From: Candidatus Woesearchaeota archaeon
GTDB lineage: Archaea; Nanobdellota; Nanobdellia; Woesearchaeales; JACQSR01
Length of the DNA: 5,370 nt
Direction: 5' to 3'
Assembly: GCA_023255615.1 (NCBI GenBank)
Contig: JAHFLI010000089.1
Coordinates: 1 to 5,370, forward strand
Shown here: positions 1-5,370 of the stretch, one piece after another
How the letters are laid out: each line of letters opens with the position of its first letter
How positions within the stretch are numbered: position 1 is the first letter of the stretch
Program-made: the position numbers and the translations under genes
Notes under the pieces: generated by a model
Seen by the model: the letters and a program-made list of their open reading frames with translations, nothing else
Databases searched by the model: none
Told to the model about the DNA's origin: nothing

Positions 1-1855
1 CTATTTTTTTCTCCCCGAATGGGGTATATCGTAGGCCCGATCCATGGAAAAACTTTGAAAAAAATTCCACGTAATGCAATCGCACTGCATGTAAAAAAGG
101 GCCAATGACTCCTAATGCAATATTGATCACATGACCAACTATTCCAATGAGAAGTGCAAAAATAATAAAGATGCCACCTTTCTGAATCATCGGCATCACA
201 AAATAATCATTAATGACTAATGCAAGATAGACTGAGGATAATCCGACTGCACCGAGACGTGCATAGGATAAGGTATTACTAAAAATGGATGGCAATTCAA
301 CTAATCCTTGCACACCTTCTCCTTTGTACAACATAATGACTGATACCAATGCTATTCCTGCGCCAACCAACCAATGCAACGAAAGTGCGTGGGTTAACGA
401 AAGAACGAGGAGGACAAGACCGACTTCCAAAACAAGCCAGCTCAATTTTGCATATACTCCTTTCAAAAATCCATGACTGTTCCATTCATTAACAAATCCG
501 AGAATAAATCCAATATTCAAATGAATAAATCCGACAACAACACCGATCGCAAGAACCGCAGGAATTTGGTTTCCGGCGATTGAAAAGTTTCCATGCACTC
601 TACTGATGAGATGAGGCATGTCTATCGACCCTATTTTCTCAAATCCGAGATACTCTCCAAAGAGAAATCCAAAAAAGATTGTAAAAAGAGAAGCCTGAGC
701 CATCGCATTCAGTAATCCTTTTGCTGACGGCAATTTTTTTCTGAGGTAGAGACACAGTAACAAAACGATAATACCATACCCTACATCGCCCAACATAAAT
801 CCAAAGAAAATGGGAAATGTAATGAAGAGCATAAATGTTGGATCGATTTCTTTATAGGATGGAAGGGAATACAAATCAAGAAAAAATTCAAAGGGTTTCA
901 TCACTGTTGAATTACGTAGCTTCACAGGTACATTTTCTCCTTTATTGACTTTTATTTTTTCGATGTGGACTTTTCCTTTTACACATTTGGTGAGGGACTC
1001 TGCAATCGTCTCATAGTGGGATTCAGGAACGAATCCTGATGCAATGAATACTTGAGAGGTTGAAGCAAATTGTAAGGGCGCTTCTAATTTTTCGAGTCGC
1101 TCTGCAAGATAATGCTCATTTGTTTTTAAGAATATATCCCAATTTTTTTTAAGATCAGCTATTTCCTTTTGTGCCCGCTTTTTCTCTCGCTCACTTTTTG
1201 AAACCTGTTTCTCAATTCGCGAAAGATGATCCTGAACAGAGACTTTTCCAAATGCAGGAATTTTTATTTCATCGTATTCTTTAATGGCTGCTTTGATTTT
1301 CTCACGATCTTCTTTTTTGAAAAACACAATGAAGAGGTGCTTTCCTTCTTTTTCAACTGAGGAACTCTCATAGAGAAGTTTTGATGCATGAAGACCTTCA
1401 AGATTCTTTGCAACTCCAACAAGGACATCGATATTTTTTGATTCCTTTACGATATGAGTTGGAACATGAAGAGCTTGGAGTATCTCAATCTTCTTTTTTT
1501 CTTCGCATAATGTGAGAAGCTGCTCGTCTGATTTTTTGATGATGTGCTGACATTCATTGAGGTGCGTTGATAACTCTTCAAGCAGAGAAGAGAGTTTTGA
1601 TAAGCCTTTCATTTGTTTTTGAGGATCAACTCTTGTTCCATTGACGTTGAGTTGTGACTGAATGGAACGAAGTTTAACTACCATTAATGCGACTTTTTCA
1701 GATTCTGCTAACGGTGATCCAATATCAAGTGATTCTGATTTGTGATGCTGAGAAATATGCATGACGTTGAGTTCATAGAGCTTATCAATTACTTTAGGCA
1801 TGAGTGGTTTTGTTGTTGAAACCACAATCTTGACCATTGGTTCGGGAGTGATCAT
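1..1855 (-). CDS. atpI: A/V-type ATP synthase subunit I (a-subunit), 3' end cut by window edge
   Basis: This is the membrane stator subunit that forms the two ion half-channels against the rotating c/K ring. I translated 618 codons without a stop from the ATG at 1855; the frame runs off at position 1. Residues 1-338 form the cytoplasmic arm, with coiled-coil-like stretches around 70-125 and 215-265. The membrane domain starts near P339 and has seven or eight hydrophobic segments (about 341-371, 384-404, 431-456, 471-489, 493-510, 525-552, 560-600). Family marks are FPIFFGFMLGDVGYG (347-361), FGEYLG (399-404), SYARLGAVGLSS (530-541) and GPFLHAVRLHYVEFF (585-599). R533 and R592 match the two channel arginines of the family (yeast Vph1 R735 and R799). 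The C-terminal YTPFGEKK resembles the usual ending, so probably only a few residues are missing. The start overlaps the atpH stop as ATGA and has GGAG 5 nt upstream, which suggests translational coupling. The family assignment is secure. Confidence 0.96.
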   Translation of the reverse strand, partial: MITPEPMVKIVVSTTKPLMPKVIDKLYELNVMHISQHHKSESLDIGSPLAESEKVALMVVKLRSIQSQLNVNGTRVDPQKQMKGLSKLSSLLEELSTHLNECQHIIKKSDEQLLTLCEEKKKIEILQALHVPTHIVKESKNIDVLVGVAKNLEGLHASKLLYESSSVEKEGKHLFIVFFKKEDREKIKAAIKEYDEIKIPAFGKVSVQDHLSRIEKQVSKSEREKKRAQKEIADLKKNWDIFLKTNEHYLAERLEKLEAPLQFASTSQVFIASGFVPESHYETIAESLTKCVKGKVHIEKIKVNKGENVPVKLRNSTVMKPFEFFLDLYSLPSYKEIDPTFMLFITFPIFFGFMLGDVGYGIIVLLLCLYLRKKLPSAKGLLNAMAQASLFTIFFGFLFGEYLGFEKIGSIDMPHLISRVHGNFSIAGNQIPAVLAIGVVVGFIHLNIGFILGFVNEWNSHGFLKGVYAKLSWLVLEVGLVLLVLSLTHALSLHWLVGAGIALVSVIMLYKGEGVQGLVELPSIFSNTLSYARLGAVGLSSVYLALVINDYFVMPMIQKGGIFIIFALLIGIVGHVINIALGVIGPFLHAVRLHYVEFFSKFFHGSGLRYTPFGEKKI

Positions 1856-2172
1856 ACCATCTCCATAAACTTTTTGAGAATAATATCTTGTACTTTTTCT
1901 TCGTTATGAGCTGCTTTTTCGTGCATTTTTTTGATTTCTTTCTCTGTTTTTGCTGCGATATCTTTTTTTTGTTTCTCGATGCGTTCTCGGCTTTCTTTGA
2001 TCAACTCTTCTTCTTTGAGCTTGGTCTGTTTTGCAACTTCGTCAATGATATGTGCAGCATCTTTGCGTGCTTTTGCCAGCATTGTCTCTGCCTCTTTGTG
2101 CGCCTTTTCCTTAATGCGCTCTACCTCTTCTTCCGCTTTATGTATCTCTTCAATGAGTTGGGTATTCATCAT
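1852..2172 (-). CDS. atpH: A/V-type ATP synthase subunit H (peripheral stalk)
   Basis: This 106-residue protein is nearly all charged alpha helix, rich in Lys, Glu and Ala (for example AEEEVERIKEKAHKEAETML near the N-terminus), with no membrane segment. That matches archaeal subunit H (AhaH, the equivalent of bacterial V-type subunit G), which pairs with subunit E in a long coiled coil. This peripheral stalk holds the catalytic head against subunit I. Length is normal for the family, roughly 100-110 residues. Composition alone would be weak evidence, since many coiled-coil proteins look similar, but the gene directly precedes and overlaps subunit I by ATGA, which is the standard archaeal order. 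Two adjacent ATG codons (2172 and 2169) are possible starts. I chose the upstream one; no other start codon appears in frame above it before the preceding gene. A GAGGT element lies 12 nt upstream, which is rather far for a Shine-Dalgarno site. Confidence 0.9.
   Translation of the reverse strand: MMNTQLIEEIHKAEEEVERIKEKAHKEAETMLAKARKDAAHIIDEVAKQTKLKEEELIKESRERIEKQKKDIAAKTEKEIKKMHEKAAHNEEKVQDIILKKFMEMV
1861..1864 (-). promoter_or_regulatory. Shine-Dalgarno site of atpI inside the end of atpH
   Basis: On the minus strand GGAG lies 5 nt before the ATG of the subunit I gene, inside the last codons of atpH. Together with the ATGA stop/start overlap at 1852-1855 it fixes the atpI start and points to reinitiation by ribosomes finishing atpH. 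Confidence 0.65.
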
Positions 2173-2184
2173 CTTCTTGGTTTT

Positions 2185-2189
2185 ACCTC
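2185..2189 (-). promoter_or_regulatory. Shine-Dalgarno-like GAGGT upstream of atpH
   Basis: On the minus strand GAGGT, within a longer GGAGAGGT, lies 12 nt before the first ATG of atpH. The match to the anti-Shine-Dalgarno sequence is good but the spacing is longer than usual. It may be the real ribosome binding site, or incidental if atpH is also transcribed from a nearby promoter as a leaderless message. Confidence 0.4.
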
Positions 2190-2192
2190 TCC

Positions 2193-2202
2193 TTTTAAAA
2201 AA
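2193..2202 (-). promoter_or_regulatory. Possible TATA box for the ATP synthase operon
   Basis: The minus strand reads TTTTTTAAAA here, a TATA-like A/T stretch centred about 25 nt before the atpH ATG. That is the same distance as the clearer TATA boxes of the two upstream genes. The same T-run could instead serve as a termination signal for the AbrB-PhoU gene, so this call is weak. Confidence 0.35.
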
Positions 2203-2220
2203 GCACCCATAGAGACTATG
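2197..2220 (-). terminator. Possible weak terminator after the AbrB-PhoU gene
   Basis: Four bases past the stop codon of the AbrB-PhoU gene the minus strand has CATAG-TCT-CTATG, a 5-bp stem with a 3-base loop (2208-2220). Five bases later comes a run of six T (2202-2197). Archaeal RNA polymerase can stop at T-runs with little or no hairpin, so termination is plausible, but the stem is short and A/T-rich. The T-run overlaps the possible TATA box of atpH. Confidence 0.3.
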
Positions 2221-2224
2221 AAAA

Positions 2225-3100
2225 CTATTTAGATTCTATCTCTTTGGTAACTGACCAGTCGAGAATCACTTCCGAAATGGTTTTCAATGTTGCACGGATA
2301 CGTGCTTTGTGATAATCAGAGGATCCTTTTTTGTCAAACAGGACGGCTTTTTTTGTAAATTCCAATGCGGTATCGATGGTGAAACTTTTTTGTTTTGATT
2401 CTGATTCAAGAATCCCTTTCAATGTTTCAATGACGGTATCAAGCTCTTTTAAAAACTTCGATTCTTTTTTGGGAATCATGCCGAGGTGATCAACCAAGCG
2501 TTCGAGATCTTTTGAAATAAGAGAAAGGTAATAGAGGTCAATCGTTGTTAATTTTGTTGGAGTGTAATACATTAACGTACTGATAATTGATTTGTCAATC
2601 AACATTTTTAATCGGTCAATTTCTTCCTCATAGCGCCCAATTAATTCCTTGTCGTAATTTTTGGTCATAACGATGAGCATATTCTTTACTTTTCGAATCA
2701 TTGTTTTGAGAAGAGAGGAAGGATCTGTTACTGAAATAGAGCCTTCGTACGTGATTTTCTTTTTATCGAGCTCAACAGATTCCAGCGAAATAAGCTTTTT
2801 TTGTTCGAGAAGTTTTGCAAAATCAAGTTCTTTTTCCAGATCAATTTGAAATGAGGTGAGAGGATTGATATAACAGGCGACAAGAATCTTATGAAGAATT
2901 TCTGGGTTGGTTTCGTCGAGGCTTAGCCGTACGTGTTTCGGTTTTCGATCTTGTAGTTCAGCAGAAACAACTAAGGATCCATCGGGATTTTCCGTCAAGC
3001 TTACTTGTGCATCAGACGTCATATCATATTTCTTGCACCACGAGGTCGGAAGATAGACGTAATGCATTTCTCCTGTGCGTTGTACCTTTCGGATATCCAT
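2225..3100 (-). CDS. AbrB-like DNA-binding / PhoU-like domain fusion protein
   Basis: The protein has 291 residues and two recognisable parts. Residues 1-47 look like a SpoVT/AbrB swapped-hairpin DNA-binding domain: RKVQRTGEMHYVYLPTSW is followed by a loop and a DGSLVVS strand. From about residue 125 to the end it is helical and PhoU-like, with the segment DLYYLSLISKDLERLVDHL resembling the metal-binding helix pattern of PhoU proteins. AbrB-PhoU fusions are common in archaea and are usually annotated as phosphate uptake regulators, by analogy with bacterial PhoU; direct functional evidence for this fusion class is limited. No phosphate transporter or pho gene is in the window, so the phosphate role here is inference. 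The protein is soluble, with no signal peptide or membrane segment. The ATG at 3100 is the only start in frame before an upstream stop (3137-3139), has no Shine-Dalgarno site, and sits about 26 nt from a TATA box, which suggests a leaderless mRNA. The next gene is atpH, 52 bp downstream. Confidence 0.82.
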   Translation of the reverse strand: MDIRKVQRTGEMHYVYLPTSWCKKYDMTSDAQVSLTENPDGSLVVSAELQDRKPKHVRLSLDETNPEILHKILVACYINPLTSFQIDLEKELDFAKLLEQKKLISLESVELDKKKITYEGSISVTDPSSLLKTMIRKVKNMLIVMTKNYDKELIGRYEEEIDRLKMLIDKSIISTLMYYTPTKLTTIDLYYLSLISKDLERLVDHLGMIPKKESKFLKELDTVIETLKGILESESKQKSFTIDTALEFTKKAVLFDKKGSSDYHKARIRATLKTISEVILDWSVTKEIESK

Positions 3101-3122
3101 ATATAGAGAGTAAAGAGGGGTA

Positions 3123-3136
3123 TATATAAAACTTAT
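3123..3136 (-). promoter_or_regulatory. TATA box and possible BRE for the AbrB-PhoU gene
   Basis: The minus strand carries TTTATATA (3130-3123), a near-consensus archaeal TATA box, centred about 26 nt before the A of the ATG at 3100. The purine-rich ATAAGT just upstream (3136-3131) could act as the TFB recognition element. This spacing would place the transcription start at or next to the start codon. The bases between TATA box and ATG are pyrimidine-rich and contain no Shine-Dalgarno site, which supports a leaderless message. The box begins only 6 nt after the rad50 stop codon. Confidence 0.7.
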
Positions 3137-5200
3137 CTATGTACTTCCAATCTGGCTTCCTTCGTCCGTTTTTTGAATACGTACCACATGGTCAACATAG
3201 GATTCAATTTTTGATTCATGACTGACAATAATAATTTGTTTCATTTGGAGTTGTTGCAGCACGTCACGAACTTTGTCTAGCTGCTCTGAAGAAAACCCAT
3301 CGGTTGGTTCGTCAAGGATAATAAGATCCTTTGTTTTTATGGATGAAATGACATCATTGATGACTTTGTTTAATGCTAATCGATATGATAGAGCGATGGC
3401 TGTTTTTTCGCCACCGGAGAGATCTTCAAGCGCTGTTTCATATCCATTTTGTTCAATGATGGGGGTAAATTGATCATCTAAACGTACTGCAAGCTGATCA
3501 TCCTCGATTAATGAAGAGAACCATTGCTGAAACCGATCATTGAATTCACGATGAATTGTTCCCATGACATGTTTCTCAGCAGTAATCATCAGATTACAGA
3601 AAAATTCATCAACCCATTGGTGGAGTGTTGTGTACGCAATTATCTTTTCCTTTATTTTTTCTTTCTGAGCTATCTCTTTTGTGATAAGGGTGATCATCAT
3701 CTCACTATTTTCTTTTTCCTTTTGTACAGAAAGGAGGGCAAGATCAATCTGATGCGCTTTTTTCACAGCATCGTCCAGGAGGTTTTTTTGTTGACTATAC
3801 TGTTGTTCTCTCTCACCATATTCGGACAGCTGTTGTTCAATGACTTTTTTCTTTTCTATCCATGACTTATTTTTTTCTTGTAATTGAATAGTATCTTTAC
3901 TCAATACCTCTTTCTTCTCTCTTAATCCGGCGAGTACGTTCTGTTTGATCGCATAGATGGCAAGCTGAGTTTGTTGGCGACGAAGATATTCAATTTCTTC
4001 CTTTAGACTTTTTTGGAGTTGTTCACGTTCACGTAATTCAGTTTCATGAATCACCATATGTGAAGAGTACTCTGAGATCTTTTTTTCTTCCTGCATTGAC
4101 ACGTTCTGCTTATGGTCCTGGGAAACTGATTGAAGACAGAGTGGACAGCTATCGAGTGAAATAATGCTCTTTATGTTCTTCTCGGCCAACAATTTTGAAG
4201 CTTGGGCATTTCCTATCGATTGGCTCAGCTCTCTCATTCGTTGTTCTCCTTCATCGAGCACTTTTCTTTTTTGATCAAGGAGCGTCGGATCACTTGGAGA
4301 TGGAGAAAAGGTTTGATGTTCTTGTTCGAGAAGAAGAGTTTCTTGTTCTATTCTTTTTATATCAGAGAGTGTTTTTTCAATTGATGATGTGCAATTGCGC
4401 AATTCACTTTCTATAACAGAATATTCTTTTTTTAGCGCGTAGAATTTTTTAATGTCTTCCTCGATGATGACAACTTTTTCTTTCTGTTCCTTCATTTCTT
4501 TGATCGCATGCTCTTTCAATGGCTCAAGTTCACGCTCCTTTTTGATCTTTTCTTGTCGTTGGACCTGTAATTCATCGTGTTGTTTTCTTTTCTCGAACAG
4601 ATCTGCCGTTTGTGCTTCATACACTCTTTTTTGATCGCGCAGTTCTTTACTGAGCACTCCGGCATTCATAATGACTGTTTTATATTTCTCGATGTTGAAC
4701 ACCTTTCGTAATGTTTCCAGTCGTGCTTCTTGTTCTTCAAACAAAATCGCTTTCATTTCTTCTTGTGGTGTGTAGACGGTAAAACGATAGAGGAAATCTT
4801 TTGGTTTCGTCAATAATTCCTTGGGGTATCCAAGTAGCGCAAGAACCTCTGCTTTCAACTCTAATGGACTTCCTTCTTTTTTCCTTCCATTGATAACGAG
4901 AAAACCGGATTCCTGTTTGATATCATCTTTTCCTCGCTTCAATGTTCGCTGAATAAATACTTCCTTTTCATCAATCAAAAAAGAAAGTTCAATTGATCCT
5001 TCGCGTTTTCCGTGACGCAATAACGAAGATCCTGATAGTTCTCCTCGTTTTAATCCAAAGAGTGCAAATTCAATGGCAAGAAGGATAGTTGATTTTCCGG
5101 CACCAATGTCTCCCGACAGTAACACAGAGCCGTTGGGAAAAGATAACGTCTGATTCGTATATGAACGGATATTGGTGAGTGTTAATGAACGAATATGCAT
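3137..5200 (-). CDS. rad50: Rad50/SbcC-like SMC-family ATPase, short form
   Basis: Rad50 is the ATPase of the Mre11-Rad50 complex that tethers and processes DNA double-strand breaks. All key parts are visible in 687 residues: Walker A GDIGAGKST (30-38); Q-loop Q146 in VYTPQEEM; coiled-coil arms at about 175-345 and 360-535; zinc hook CPLC (C352, C355) almost exactly at the midpoint; ABC signature LSGGEK (594-599); Walker B LIILDE (D630, E631) followed by the D-loop PTDGFSSEQLD; and switch histidine H661 in VSHES. The N-terminal MHIRSLTLTNIRSY matches the usual start, and an in-frame stop (5219-5221) rules out an upstream start. Characterised archaeal Rad50 proteins are about 850-900 residues, so the arms are short while both ATPase halves are intact. 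No mre11 is in the window, although the two are often adjacent in archaea. A bacterial-type SbcC or another hook-bearing SMC-like ATPase is the alternative. The gene appears to have its own leaderless promoter. Confidence 0.9.
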   Translation of the reverse strand: MHIRSLTLTNIRSYTNQTLSFPNGSVLLSGDIGAGKSTILLAIEFALFGLKRGELSGSSLLRHGKREGSIELSFLIDEKEVFIQRTLKRGKDDIKQESGFLVINGRKKEGSPLELKAEVLALLGYPKELLTKPKDFLYRFTVYTPQEEMKAILFEEQEARLETLRKVFNIEKYKTVIMNAGVLSKELRDQKRVYEAQTADLFEKRKQHDELQVQRQEKIKKERELEPLKEHAIKEMKEQKEKVVIIEEDIKKFYALKKEYSVIESELRNCTSSIEKTLSDIKRIEQETLLLEQEHQTFSPSPSDPTLLDQKRKVLDEGEQRMRELSQSIGNAQASKLLAEKNIKSIISLDSCPLCLQSVSQDHKQNVSMQEEKKISEYSSHMVIHETELREREQLQKSLKEEIEYLRRQQTQLAIYAIKQNVLAGLREKKEVLSKDTIQLQEKNKSWIEKKKVIEQQLSEYGEREQQYSQQKNLLDDAVKKAHQIDLALLSVQKEKENSEMMITLITKEIAQKEKIKEKIIAYTTLHQWVDEFFCNLMITAEKHVMGTIHREFNDRFQQWFSSLIEDDQLAVRLDDQFTPIIEQNGYETALEDLSGGEKTAIALSYRLALNKVINDVISSIKTKDLIILDEPTDGFSSEQLDKVRDVLQQLQMKQIIIVSHESKIESYVDHVVRIQKTDEGSQIGST

Positions 5201-5221
5201 ACCCTGATTGAGTTTTCTTCA

Positions 5222-5236
5222 TATATAAGTATTATT
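5222..5236 (-). promoter_or_regulatory. TATA box and A-rich upstream element of rad50
   Basis: The minus strand has CTTATATA (5229-5222), centred about 25-26 nt before the ATG at 5200, preceded by an A-rich stretch (AATAATA) that could include the TFB recognition element. The spacer to the ATG holds no well-placed Shine-Dalgarno site, so a leaderless transcript is likely. The layout copies that of the AbrB-PhoU gene. Confidence 0.65.
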
Positions 5237-5252
5237 ATCCCCGACATCCGGC

Positions 5253-5370
5253 TTAGTAGAAAGTAAGAGCTAAAACAACTCTAATATTGTATGCAATAAG
5301 TCTCATTGACAATTCTGCGCGCTGCATGCGTGCAGAACGAGCACGAACATGCGAGCCAAACAACCTCTTT
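5253..5370 (-). CDS. C-terminal end of a probable DDE transposase (partial)
   Basis: This frame enters at the right edge and ends with TAA at 5253-5255, giving 38 residues beginning KRLFGSHVRARSARMQRAEL and continuing to RLIAYNIRVVL. The pattern K-R-x-F-G, then a basic R-A-R stretch, then a Q-x-x-E helix and a final I-A-Y-N-I helix is what I know from the C-terminal ends of IS4/IS5-type DDE transposases, where the last acidic catalytic residue lies just upstream, outside the window. The local DNA is richer in G and C than the neighbouring genes, as expected for an acquired element. Without the rest of the gene I cannot say whether the element is intact or a remnant, nor name its IS family. 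An unrelated protein end is possible. Confidence 0.55.
   Translation of the reverse strand, partial: KRLFGSHVRARSARMQRAELSMRLIAYNIRVVLALTFY

Noticed and set aside
285..485. Small open frames on both strands within 285-485
   Set aside because: They lie inside the membrane domain of subunit I, which has clear family motifs in another frame across the same bases.
1888..2232. Plus-strand open frame of 114 codons opposite atpH, rich in Phe and Leu
   Set aside because: It is the antisense of the Lys/Glu-rich coiled coil of subunit H: AAG/AAA/GAA codons read as Phe, Leu and Ser on the opposite strand. It has no recognisable domain.
3091..3098. Perfect palindrome GGATATCC at the start of the AbrB-PhoU gene, considered as an operator for self-regulation
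   Set aside because: An 8-bp palindrome is expected by chance in a window this size, it encodes the second and third codons, and no second copy was seen at the other promoters.
3524..3865. Plus-strand frame of 113 codons with hydrophobic stretches
   Set aside because: It is antisense to the second coiled-coil arm of the Rad50-like protein. The apparent hydrophobic stretches come from complementing Lys/Glu codons; no ribosome binding site or family pattern supports it.
5220..5222. Upstream ATG on the minus strand before rad50
   Set aside because: It is out of frame with rad50 and overlaps the TATA box, so it would lie upstream of the predicted transcript start.
5326..5370. Plus-strand ATG frame open to the right window edge (15 codons, MRAERARTCEPNNLF)
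   Set aside because: It is antisense to the transposase-like frame, has no clear TATA box or ribosome binding site at a sensible distance, and shows no family I recognise; the opposite strand gives a better protein pattern.

Overview
The window looks like part of an archaeal chromosome with modest GC content. Every gene I can support is on the minus strand, so it reads from right to left. The case for an archaeon is a pair of A/V-type ATP synthase genes in the archaeal order (subunit H, then subunit I), a Rad50-type ATPase with a CxxC zinc hook, an AbrB-PhoU fusion protein of a kind common in archaea, and TATA boxes centred about 26 nt upstream of start codons. I cannot place the lineage from this sequence alone.

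Layout from the right edge: (1) 5253-5370 holds the last 38 codons of a reading frame that looks like the C-terminal end of a DDE transposase; it is cut by the window edge. (2) 5201-5252 is the gap carrying the promoter of the next gene. (3) 5200-3137 is a complete, rather short Rad50/SbcC-like ATPase of 687 residues. (4) 3136-3101 is a 36-bp gap with a strong TATA box. (5) 3100-2225 is a 291-residue protein with an N-terminal AbrB-like DNA-binding domain and a PhoU-like helical domain. (6) 2224-2173 is a 52-bp gap with a T-run, a TATA-like stretch and a Shine-Dalgarno-like element. (7) 2172-1852 is the peripheral-stalk subunit H of the ATP synthase. (8) 1855 to position 1 is the membrane subunit I (a-subunit); it overlaps H by ATGA and lacks only its last few codons. 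It is the largest coding region on the left side of the window.

How the genes fit together: H and I are a translationally coupled pair and are probably the first genes of the ATP synthase operon, whose remaining genes would lie to the left of position 1. The Rad50-like and AbrB-PhoU genes each appear to have their own promoter and probably make leaderless mRNAs, so they look like separate units in the same orientation rather than one operon. The usual Rad50 partner, Mre11, is not in the window; a mobile-element end lies where it might be expected. I see no undescribed multi-gene system here. The points most worth a second look are the transposase boundary beside the rad50 promoter, the short Rad50, the leaderless promoter pair, and the AbrB-PhoU gene next to the ATP synthase operon.
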